This document shows positions 55,187 through 64,000 of a stretch of DNA of 64,000 nt, in pieces (within the stretch, counting starts at the first letter, position 1; every line of letters starts with the position of its first letter). Source of the DNA: Cytospora piceicola (taxonomy: Eukaryota; Ascomycota; Sordariomycetes; Diaporthales; Cytosporaceae); the NCBI GenBank assembly GCA_023375675.1, contig JALQBC010000017.1, forward strand, positions 682,001 to 746,000, in the 5' to 3' direction. The position numbers and the translations under genes were made by a program. The notes below the pieces were generated by a model. That model searched no databases. It was not told the DNA's origin and worked only from the letters and a program-made list of their open reading frames with translations.

Positions 55187-56349
55187 TCAGCTGTCAATAT
55201 CCATATCCCCACCGTTTGCCCCATCTTTCGCGCTGTTGGAGGTCTCCTTTTTGGGCATCGTGGCCTCCTTGTCGATCATTTGCTTGCTGACAGCAACAAT
55301 GTTGTCCTCAATGAGCTGCTGACCAACGTCCTCCAAGTGCTTCTTGGGGTCCAGCTTGCCGACATAGCGGGTCTTGAGCTGGTCCTTGGTGAGCTCCGTC
55401 TCTTCCTTTACACGCTTCTCGTAACCGTCGGCCAAGCTGACCAGCTTCTCCAGCCTCTCCTTGTTGCGGCCTCCCTCTAACCGGAAGTCATCCATCGTCA
55501 GCGCCTCAGTCCAAGGCTGCTTGTGGAGGTTCATCAACATGTTCTCCTCGAGGGCCGTCTTGCGGTAGTTGATGCCGATGGAGTAGTAGTGTCGGTTGAG
55601 ACCATGGATCAGGGCCTGAATAGAGGGCTTGTTGAGGTGGCCCAAGTTGGATGTACTCTGGCGAGGCTCTTGACCAAGCATGAGGGACTGAGGGTTGATC
55701 AGGCGGAAGGCATCAATGACGACCTTTCCCTTGACGGATTGGATGGGATCGACGACGACGGCGACGGCTCGTGGGGTAAGTTGCTCGAAGCTCTGTTGGG
55801 TGTTGATATCGACACTGGACAGCCAGCAACCGAAACCAGGATGCGAGTGGTACCATCCGACGACAGATTCGGGCCTGTTTACGCGGTGTTGTCAGTCACT
55901 GTTCTTCTTGTTTCCACCAAAACACAGGCACAGTGTCACGGAGGGGTGTTCTGCCATACCTTCCCGTTTGCCTCAGCATCTCCATCATCTTCATCTGGAA
56001 AACAGGGTCGACTGCCTCGACACTAACACCGGTACCGCTTTGAGGCATGGCAAACACATCCACAACGCGGACAGTGAAGTCATCCACAAACTCTCCCAGC
56101 ATAAGACCCATGACCTCCATGGGCACACCTGCGCGGCCGTGTCGCAGCATCTTGAGGAGGGCGAGGGAGGAGATGTAGACGGTCTCGGAGTTATCGATCA
56201 GGGTGGAGTTGTCCTGTCAAGCGAGCATGAGGTTAGCAAGTGTGTGCAAAACAGGCGTGGATTGGGGGTTGAGGCAGGCTTACAGATCCAGGCTGCGCGC
56301 CGCCCAGCTGGCCGCGAGCGCCACTGAGCAGTCCTCGAAACTGATCCAT
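55187..56349 (-). CDS. RPN11: 26S proteasome lid deubiquitinase Rpn11
   Basis: Three exons on the minus strand, 56349..56284, 56213..55960 and 55874..55187 (introns 70 and 85 nt), 335 residues, close to the yeast and human proteins. It starts [13 protein letters not shown]. The MPN+/JAMM zinc site is complete: Glu in VMGLMLGEF and [14 protein letters not shown] (HxHx7SxxD). The C-terminal helices contain [18 protein letters not shown], and the protein ends [12 protein letters not shown]. Rpn11 removes ubiquitin chains from substrates at the proteasome regulatory particle, paired with Rpn8. The first intron falls after codon 22 and the catalytic domain is split by the second. Divergent from RPD3, ~950 nt apart. 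Confidence 0.97.
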
Positions 56350-57302
56350 TTTGAGTTTGCGCGCGGGATGGACAGGTGTAGAGAATGGGTAATGAACGAG
56401 GGCAGACGTTCAATGTATCGAGAAGGAAGGCGGATATTCCAAGATAGAAATGGTGGTGTGGTGGTGGCGGGTGAGTTGGGAGAAACAGAAATCGAGCTGT
56501 CTCTTTGATGATGTCGTTACACGATGCGAAGTTGAAGTTGACGACAGCTCGGGCAGCCTGGAGCCAACTGGAGCTACTGGGAGCCACTAAGCTGTGGAGC
56601 CTACACGCACCTGCAGCCACCGCTGCCACCTGGGCACCTCAGAAACTCAGGTCTTACATAAGCCACCATAGGCTTACCTAATCAGGCCAATCCCGCAGGA
56701 CGTCGGACTGTACACGGTCCGACGTACCAATTAGATCAAGATCGCGTGCAGGGGTTGCAAGGTACTTAGGTACTTAGGTACTTCAGTAGGGGAAGCTGCT
56801 GTGAGCTCAGACCCCTGCCACCCCACACGCCGACGATTGTGTGTGTCTGTGTGTGAACCTTGGAAACCTCTCCGAGAGTGAGTGTCTGACCTCGGCGGGT
56901 AAAAGCTAAAGCTCCATCTAACCTTTGTACCTTTCTACGCAAGGCCGCACTTTCAGCTTCCTTCCTCACTTCCACATTCCATTTCCAATCCAAAATACTT
57001 CCTCACTACTACGACGAGGACAAGACGAAACTACATTTCTTCGTCGAGAAAGAGTAACCAACATCACATACTGTCTATCACAAGGCGACGACATCCAATC
57101 ATGCCCTAGAAACAAATCATATTGTTTGCGTACATAACAAGACCTTCCAACCCATTGACACTGACATTGATACGCGACACCTTGACTTCGGCGCGTTTTA
57201 TCGGTCTCGACCTTCCTCGTCGAATACAGTCCAGAATACAATCCAACCATTTGAACAGCCTCTTCGACCGAGCACTCCGACTGTGCAACGCCGTCCTTCA
57301 AC
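56350..57302. promoter_or_regulatory. Shared divergent promoter region of RPN11 and RPD3
   Basis: The ~950 nt lie between two start codons facing away from each other. It includes a TACTTAGG repeat at about 56760-56782, a GTGTGT run near 56838-56852 and a long leader before the RPD3 ATG. No specific binding site can be assigned by eye. Confidence 0.6.
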
Positions 57303-59440
57303 ATGACAGATCCAGCAGGCGTCGACCGAAGTCGCCCACTCTACTCGAAGCTTAACACGTCTAAGAAGAAGGTGGCTTATTTCTACGACTCGGACATTGG
57401 CAACTATGCCTATGTTACTGGCCACCCTATGAAGCCTCACCGGATTCGACTTGCCCACAGCTTGGTGATGAACTACAATGTCTACAAATACCTCGAAGTC
57501 TACCGGGCCAAGCCTGCGGTTGTCAACGAGATGACCCAATTCCATACCGACGAGTACATCGACTTCCTCCGACGAGTTACCCCCGATAACATGGACAGCT
57601 ACATGCGAGAGCAGACTAAGTACAATGTCGGTGATGATTGTCCCGTTTTCGACGGCCTTTTCGAGTTTTGTGGAATCAGTGCAGGAGGTTCCATGGAGGG
57701 CGCTGCTCGCCTGAACCGTCAAAAGTGTGACATTGCAATCAACTGGGCTGGTGGACTGCATCACGCAAAGAAGAGCGAGGCCAGTGGTTTCTGCTACGTC
57801 AATGGTAGGTTATTGGGCTCTGGCTCTGGTCTTGCACCATCTGTTCTGACAAGATCTGTTCCTAGACATCGTCCTCGCAATTCTCGAGCTCCTGCGATAC
57901 AAGAAGCGCGTCCTGTACATCGACATCGACGTTCACCACGGTGATGGCGTTGAAGAGGCCTTCTACACAACCGACCGAGTTATGACCTGCTCCTTCCACA
58001 AGTATGGAGAGTACTTCCCCGGAACTGGCGAGCTGCGCGACGTCGGAATTGGCGTTGGAAAGAACTACGCCGTCAATTTCCCGCTTCGCGATGGTATTAC
58101 CGATGATACCTACAAGACCATTTTCCAGCCTGTTATTCAGGCCGTAATGGACTACTACCAACCTGAGGCCGTCGTCCTCCAGTGTGGTGGAGACAGTCTT
58201 TCTGGTGACCGTCTCGGCTGCTTCAACCTTAGCATGCGCGGTCATGCCAATTGCGTCAACTTTGTCCGCAGCTTCAACCTGCCCACTCTTGTTCTCGGTG
58301 GCGGTGGGTACACTATGCGCAACGTTGCTAGGACATGGGCATACGAGACGGGTCGCTTGGTCGGCGTGGAGATGGATCCCGTCCTTCCATACAACGAATA
58401 CTACGAAGTAAGTTCTGCGACCCTAACTCCGCAGAGTGCCGAGTTAACCTCTCATCTAGTACTATGGCCCGGACTACGAGCTGGACGTCCGCCCCTCAAA
58501 CATGGAAAACGCCAACAGCAACGAGTATCTCGAGAAGATCAAAAACGCCGTCGTCGAAAACCTCAAGAAGACCGCCGCGCCATCTGTGCAAATGCAGGAC
58601 GTTCCCCGTCAAAGCCTCGGGGGAATGACTGATGAAGACGATGCCATGCTCGACGACTTGGACGTTGACGAGAACAAGGATGTACGCATGACCCAGCGTC
58701 GTTGGGAGAAGCACGTTGCCCGCGACGATGAGTTCGAGGAGAGCGACGACGAAGAGATGGCCGGGGCAAACGGCGTGTATCAAGTCAATGGCAAGGGCAA
58801 GAGCATCATGGACCACAAGAACCCGGATGCTCCTGATGACTTCAGCCGCGCGCCAACCCCAGAGCCACTCGAGGCCCCTTCCTCCCCTGAACCCGAAATC
58901 GAAGAGGAGGTTGATACCAACGAGGGCGATGAGACTATGGAAGACGTTGATGCCGGAGTCCCAGAGGAGCCCATAGCAGAAGGAAAGGCGGAGGATGTCA
59001 ATCCCGCACCACAAGACACCACTACGACTGCTGGTGAGGTTCGCGACGGCGGCGATGTGGACATGACGGAGGCCGCTGAGCCTGCAGAGGCCCCTGCGAT
59101 TAAGGAAGAAGAGGCCGAAGTCCAGCCACCCACTGCCGCTGCAGAACCCATCTCTACGAACAACGAGCCGAGCGATAAGGTCGCAATAGGTTCCTCCGCG
59201 GCCGATCAGCCTGCTGAGTCTACCAGCGAGACACGAGACTCCCCTAAGGCGCCTGTCCTTGCTGCGGCCGAGACTGAGAAGCCCGAACTCACGGACGCAC
59301 CGGTTTCGCCAACGAAACCAGCAGAAGCAAGTGATGCAAGCGCCAGCAAGACGGATGGGACCCTGACCTCTGATGGTGCAGACAAGCCCGATGATGGAGC
59401 ACAGCCTACTGCCCCTGCGGGTAACAGCACAGAAGACTAG
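57303..59440 (+). CDS. RPD3: Class I histone deacetylase Rpd3/RpdA with long acidic C-terminus
   Basis: Three exons, 57303..57804, 57866..58407 and 58460..59440 (introns 61 and 52 nt), 674 residues. The deacetylase domain fills about residues 18-400. It has [12 protein letters not shown], the catalytic pair [17 protein letters not shown], zinc ligands in [15 protein letters not shown], and [16 protein letters not shown], then [18 protein letters not shown]. From about residue 410 a ~260-residue acidic tail follows, Glu/Asp/Pro/Ala-rich. Yeast Rpd3 is ~433 residues; the extended tail is a known feature of filamentous-fungal RpdA and is reported essential in Aspergillus. It acts in the nucleus in Sin3-type corepressor complexes. 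Confidence 0.96.
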
Positions 59441-60005
59441 ATGTTCCCTGAGATTGTGGTGATCACCGACTAGCCATGTATTCTTTAGGGCTGTTGAGTA
59501 GCAGACCGTAAGGGGTGACTAAGGGGTGCTGAAATTGTGGATATCAATCAGGAGAATATCGCATGTATTTTACGGTTACGAGGTATCGGATCTCGGCTTG
59601 AAAACCAACGCAGGGTGGTGTTGACTAGAAGGATAGGAGGGCTGGCAGGGACTTGACCATCGGAGTTTCGGAGTATGGGGGACACCATACCCATGTATCA
59701 CTCAGTGATATTGACTAATGAATTTTCGAGAGATACATCTGTCTTTGGTTCCTCCTCACTGTGGGCTGTCTGTTGTATGGCTTCTGGAGTTCATCCTTTC
59801 TTTCAATCCTTCCGCATCTCACCCAGTTGGCTATGTCTACTGGACTCTGACCTGGGTTTGCCTTACATTCTCTCCCACATCGTTATCTGCATCCTTTCTT
59901 GCAGAACTGCCGCAAAGTCTCATTGCGGGTATTTCTTCCTCTCAAGGGCCCCTACTTGTCGACCTGATGACCTGACTGCCATTAGGACATCTATGCTTGC
60001 GTTGA
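59441..60005. other. Convergent spacer, no gene seen
   Basis: 3' flanks of RPD3 and the aldo-keto reductase. An open stretch at 59675-60061 lacks family features. Confidence 0.6.
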
Positions 60006-60965
60006 CTATTCCAGCGATCCATTGGCTCCTTCGAAGTTATTGGTATACGCATCCCCCTTGACCAGCTCCCAGATCTCATCAATGCCCCGAACAACCTCGG
60101 GCTTCAACGGGCCTTTCTTCAAGCCCTCTACCGTCAGCGGGATCTGTTCAAGCTTGTTCGCTCCCAGAATGACCGTGTCCCCAAGCTCAGGCTTCATCAC
60201 AGAATGGTAGTACACCCACCGATATGCCAGCTCCGCCCTGGACACTCCCTGCAGCCCCGCGAGCTCCTCCCACCTGTCCAGCGCCTGGAGCATGCTCGGC
60301 TTCACGTAAGAATCACGATACACCTTAAGCCACTGGGGAGGATCTACCGAGAACCGCCCGGTCCCGGTCCCCTCCTCCAGCGCCTTGCGCGTCTTGGTCA
60401 GGAACCCGCCGGCGACGGGCGAGTAGGCGTAGAAGGCGATGCCGAGCTCCCTCAGCACGGGGAAGAGCGTGTCGTCGATGAGCCTCGACACGGCGTTGTA
60501 GTTGCCCTGGTACACGCTCGGCAGCACGAACCCCCTGTCCCGGCAGTACGCGTGCAGCGACCGCACCTCCTCGGGCGAGTAGTTGCTGATGCCGAACCGG
60601 GCGAACTTGCCCTGGCGGTACAGCGCGTCTGCCTGGGGCACCCAGTCATCCCACGCGAGTGATCGGTCGGGCCCGTGCACGTACAGGATGTCGACGGAGT
60701 CCGCCTTGAGCCGGGCGAGGGAGGCTTCGGTCTTGGCGGTGATGTCACCCAGGGAACCCGGGCGCCACCCGCCCGGGTTCTTGGTGCTGATGCTGAAGCC
60801 CTGCTGCGCGGCGCCGACGGCGCCCAGCTCGGCCTCGCTGTCGAGGTAGATCTCGGCCGTGTCGAGCTCGTAGATGCCGGCTGCCTTGATTGCGTCCAGG
60901 GCGGGCTGGAGGGCCTCTGGGGTGCGGAAGAGGGCGGGCCCTATGGAGAGCTTGAGGGGTGGCAT
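60006..60965 (-). CDS. Aldo-keto reductase (AKR7-like)
   Basis: Single exon, 319 residues. The TIM-barrel reductase motifs are present: catalytic Asp and Tyr in ELDTAEIYLDSE, Lys in STKNPGGW, His in YVHGPDRS. Cofactor-site stretches are RFGISNYSPEEV, PSVYQGNYNAV and a C-terminal DTVILGANKLEQI. The layout matches the AKR7 family of aflatoxin-aldehyde-type reductases, NADPH-dependent enzymes reducing aldehydes to alcohols. No targeting signal, so cytosolic. It stands alone between RPD3 and a transposon remnant; no cluster context. Physiological substrate unknown. Confidence 0.9.
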   Translation of the reverse strand: MPPLKLSIGPALFRTPEALQPALDAIKAAGIYELDTAEIYLDSEAELGAVGAAQQGFSISTKNPGGWRPGSLGDITAKTEASLARLKADSVDILYVHGPDRSLAWDDWVPQADALYRQGKFARFGISNYSPEEVRSLHAYCRDRGFVLPSVYQGNYNAVSRLIDDTLFPVLRELGIAFYAYSPVAGGFLTKTRKALEEGTGTGRFSVDPPQWLKVYRDSYVKPSMLQALDRWEELAGLQGVSRAELAYRWVYYHSVMKPELGDTVILGANKLEQIPLTVEGLKKGPLKPEVVRGIDEIWELVKGDAYTNNFEGANGSLE

Positions 60966-61472
60966 GGTGAGTATGGTGGGTCTTGCGAAGCCGTGGCGTT
61001 TGGGTGCAGGGTCTCGAGCTGGGTTGCTGGGTTGCGGGGTTGCAGTCTGGTTCGGTGAGGCTTCCTGTCCGGGTGAGCAGGGTGAGTCTGTTTTATATAT
61101 ATATTATCCCAGGCTGTATTTGGTTGTTGCTCATAGGATAATCGGCGAGACTCGACCCATCCACCGGGCATCGTTATTATATCATCAGGATTACCAACCA
61201 TCATCGCCCCTCTTCCATCCTGCGGATTATAAATCCATCCGGGACACTTTTACTTTGCGGGGATAAAGCAGGATACGAATATCTACTGTTAGCCTCGAGT
61301 TACTTGTGCATGTGGTCGGCCATGACCCTTCGTCGGCGACGATTGTAATGGCGTGCTGTTTCGTTTGCTCACTCCGTCCAATTACGTGAGGGAATACCGA
61401 GGTCAGTAGACAGCAAGTGCCGTCGTTGGCATCATGTGATACGACATTGTGCATGCTGTATTGGCGTCTTGT

Positions 61473-61807
61473 CACTCAAGTAGGGATGGCAAAAAGACAC
61501 CTTTCTCTTCAAAACACGCTGTTTTTCGAATTGCCATTGGAAAAAACAGTTTGTGATGTTTTTTACGCCTGGTCGGAAGACTAATGTAGGGGGGTACCGT
61601 AGAAAATAACCCTAACCCTTAGAAGGTTCTGCCCCGAGATCCTTTTTCTAAAGGGGTTGGTGATAGCCTCAATATTACCCTTTTTAACAGGCTATTTTAA
61701 ACACCACGTTTTTTTTTATTTAAAGAAAACTATATGATATGGCACTTAACACACAAAACAAAAACACAAACACACACAAAACCAAGTTGGCCATCCCTAC
61801 ACTCAAG
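61473..61807. mobile_element. hAT-type non-autonomous element (MITE) with 8-bp TSD
   Basis: The element spans 61481-61799 (319 bp). Its ends are inverted: TAGGGATGGC at the left and the reverse complement of GCCATCCCTA at the right, 10 of 10 bases. It is flanked by an exact 8-bp direct duplication, CACTCAAG, at 61473-61480 and 61800-61807. An 8-bp duplication with short TAGGG-type ends is the hallmark of hAT transposons. The interior is AT-rich with no coding frame and includes CCCTAACCCTTA near 61608-61620. Confidence 0.88.
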
Positions 61808-61930
61808 TATTATTAATGATTGAGACCATTGCGAAAGCAATGCGGGAAAGGATTCTAGTTTGCACAATCTTGTTAATGTAAGCGGTACGAAAAGAGCAGA
61901 GTACTTTAATCGACATGCACACTGCTCGTA

Positions 61931-61943
61931 CCCCCCCCCCCCC
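61931..61943. repeat. Poly-C homopolymer (13 C)
   Basis: Run of thirteen C after TCGTA. Homopolymer length may be uncertain in an assembly. Confidence 0.9.
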
Positions 61944-62858
61944 GCGAAGGCCGTTTCATCTGATTCTGTTGTGACCCTGATCTGTGATCAACTACTGAGG
62001 TAGATACACAGACGGTCCGAAAATTTCAATGTTAGCTCTCATATATACCACACATAACCATGTATAGAGCAGATATATGCTCCAGAGGTTGAACACCGAC
62101 GGAAGAACCTAGGGGGGAAGGGAGAATGTTGGGGCTCTGAGGCTTGTTGGGATAATATACCAGGAGTTAAGAATATTTTCCTCCATGTTGCCAGGGTCTA
62201 CAATGATTTCCCGCGACAGGAACGTCAAGTGTTTTATGCCTACTCGAAACAGTTTCTTCTACTTCATGATTAATCCAATCTATCTCAATTTCCTCCAACA
62301 TTTAGCTCCTCTGTTGCAGAACTCCCGTTCCTGATATGTATATCAAATACTTGGCAGACCACGTCTTCCAACTCGTGATGTCTTCGTTTCTTGGTGCCAT
62401 ACCTCGAAACTGGCTGCAAGCCAACCCACCCGACAAAGCAAAAGGATGCAATAAAGATTGGCATACTCGGGGCCACCAGAACCGCCCCCGTGACAATCAA
62501 CCGGGTCCATGAATGTACATTGTAAGGGCACGGTCATGTTTGTTTCTCACGAGGATAATGTCCCGCAGATGAAGGCGCTGGATTTGGTGTACTAGGAAAA
62601 CGGGGTTGCCAACAAGCGAATGCAAACTGGATTGTTCGTAGGTGGCACAGCAGAGGCCAGGTAAGTGCCTCAGATTGATGAGTATCGTCATCAAGGCTGC
62701 AGATACTCAATACTTGTTGTGCAATTTGCAGGTGGTCTGGCATGGACGTCTGCAAAAAGGGGATGGTAAACGGGGCTGAGAGAGAAAGTCAGCAGACAAT
62801 ACCAACTTCAGGGTATTCGGAATCTGTTGTCAAATACATGCAAAGTGTTCACATGCAC

Positions 62859-64000
62859 TTACTGCACGCCACATGTTGGTTTGAGGAGCTTCATTTCCCG
62901 CTCCATCTTGTTCGCCTCCTCGAACCAATACCTCGCCAACGACACCCTCATGTTGTACTCGGCCGGGTCCTTCTGGCACAGGCCCCAGTGGTAGCAATAA
63001 GTAAAGTACGCAGCGCCTCGTGCGATAGACAGGCACTCAATGTCGCTCACATGGCGCGCCATCTCAAAGAGGGTCTGTAGCTGCCCCAGATGCTCCTCAG
63101 ACCCGGGGGCGAACGACACCGCGTGGTATAACCGCGCCCACAGGCTCTCCCTGTTGCACACGCCGAACTGTTGCTCGCAGTCCTTCTGGAGCTGCGAGAT
63201 CTGGCCCCTCATCATCCACGTCGTCTTGGGGCCCCTGTGCGCGACATACCACGGCCACATGCGCGCAATGGTGTTGTAGTCCGAGCCCATGGCCCGCTCG
63301 ATCTCCCCGTACACGGTGCTCCGGCTGTGCTCCACGATCAGCTTGAGCTCGTTCAGCCCGCCCTCCCGTGCTGTATCGTAGGCAAATTTCAGTGCCGAGG
63401 CTACTGGGTGGCCCTTGTGGCCCTTAATGGTTCCTGATGCTGCAAGGTATCTGTGTTGATGGTGAAGTGTACCGGGTTAGAGACGTCTGGTGGTTCGGCG
63501 GGAGAGAATTCAGGGTCACATACTTGAACAAAGTTGTTGTGATGATAGGCACATGTGACCATGTCGCAGGGACAAGCATCAGCCACATAGCCCCGACACA
63601 ATCTAACTGATCGACATCACTAAGCTTCGTCTGGAGCACAGCCTGCAACGTCTCGATGGCCCGGCCCGTCTCGCCCGTCTGAGTCTGCACCATAGCCTGT
63701 CTGAGGTCCTTGATGTACGTGTAATTCTTCGTCACCCAGTAGCCCCGGTCCTGCTCCCTCGGGTCGCTCGCCCAGAACTGCAGCGCCCTCCGCATGGCCA
63801 GCACGTAGCCCTCCTGGTGCCTGAGCCTCTCGGGCAGCGCGAGGCGCTCCGGGCCGGGCGGCGTGCGGCACCGCACCGCCCGCAGGGCGTCCTCGGCGGG
63901 GCCGTCGAGGTCGACCACGTCGTACTCGGTCAGCCCCTTGCGCCGCAGGTAGTCGTCGATGTCGACGGCGCGCCCGTTTCGGATGAACTCGGACCGCTTG
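62859..64000 (-). CDS. C-terminal part of a Clr5-domain-type fungal protein (5' end outside window)
   Basis: Minus strand, two visible exons, 64000..63524 and 63450..62859 (73-nt intron that joins TTTLFK to YLAASGTIKG). Partial: the frame is open at the window edge. The first visible residues, FIRNGRAVDIDDYLRRKGL and TEYDVVDLDGP, resemble the middle of fungal proteins carrying an N-terminal Clr5 domain, which is not in view. The rest is helical with TPR-like spacing (RAIETLQAVLQTK, LQTLFEMARHVSDIECLSIARGAAYFTYCYHWG). The stop at 62859 is immediately followed by GTAAGT context (GCAGTAAGTG), so a further intron and a different C-terminus are possible. Function unknown. Confidence 0.7.

Larger units (their letters stand above)
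60966..62858. other. Intergenic region containing a hAT-type MITE
   Basis: No gene recognised. Besides the MITE (61481-61799) it holds a 13-C homopolymer at 61931-61943 and AT-rich non-coding sequence. Part of 62700-62858 may be a 3' intron or UTR of the Clr5-type gene. Confidence 0.6.

Noticed and set aside
61600..61625. Telomeric (CCCTAA) repeat as a sign of a chromosome end
   Set aside because: Only two units inside a MITE with genes on both sides; not a telomere.

Overview
The window is nuclear DNA from a filamentous ascomycete, most likely a Sordariomycete. Genes carry short introns (43-204 nt) with GT..AG ends. Typical fungal families are present: Zn2Cys6 regulator, Rhodopsin/SAT4-type 7TM protein, GAS1/Egh16H-like secreted protein, DUF7025 AAA ATPase, Clr5-type C-terminus, RpdA-type HDAC with a long acidic tail. 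Many repeated stretches differ mainly by C/T and G/A changes, as expected from repeat-induced point mutation (RIP). I could not fix the genus. All exon borders were read by eye from splice signals and frame continuity.

Layout. 1-12 kb: a disordered DUF8004-like protein, a NAPE-PLD/Fmp30-type metallo-hydrolase and a four-TM MARVEL-like protein, separated by intergenic DNA rich in TAGGTACC-type simple sequence. 12.6-16 kb: two dead secondary-metabolism genes, a P450 relic whose haem cysteine position reads Phe and a Zn2Cys6 transcription-factor relic. 16-23 kb: a segment bracketed by two direct copies of a ~208-bp RIP-like repeat, holding a DUF2235 hydrolase (-) and a 934-residue SesB-like alpha/beta-hydrolase joined to 34-residue repeats and ankyrin repeats (+). 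The latter looks like a fungal NLR/allorecognition protein without a NACHT domain. Its serine nucleophile is replaced by Gly and its ankyrin tail is cut by a frameshift. A tRNA-Glu(CTC) with a 9-nt intron follows at 23.2 kb.

24-35.5 kb: a candidate terpenoid cluster of a GMC oxidoreductase, a P450, a UbiA-superfamily membrane enzyme of the fungal terpene-cyclase type and a 7TM protein. Two inverted repeat copies flank the P450-UbiA pair. 36-39 kb: a degenerate AAA ATPase with an in-frame TGA. 40.7-49.2 kb: a GAS1-like secreted protein, MSH6, and a UapA/UapC-type purine permease.

49-52 kb: an AT-rich gene desert. 52-61 kb: a small Cys/His protein, a conserved fungal hypothetical, RPN11 and the class I HDAC RPD3/RpdA (head to head), and an aldo-keto reductase. 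61.5 kb: a hAT-type MITE with a clean 8-bp target duplication. The right edge holds the 3' part of a Clr5-type gene on the minus strand.

The housekeeping genes (MSH6, RPN11, RPD3, purine permease) are intact and ordinary. The unusual biology lies in 12-39 kb, an accessory block of dead and living metabolic genes, an NLR-like pseudoenzyme and RIP-like repeats.
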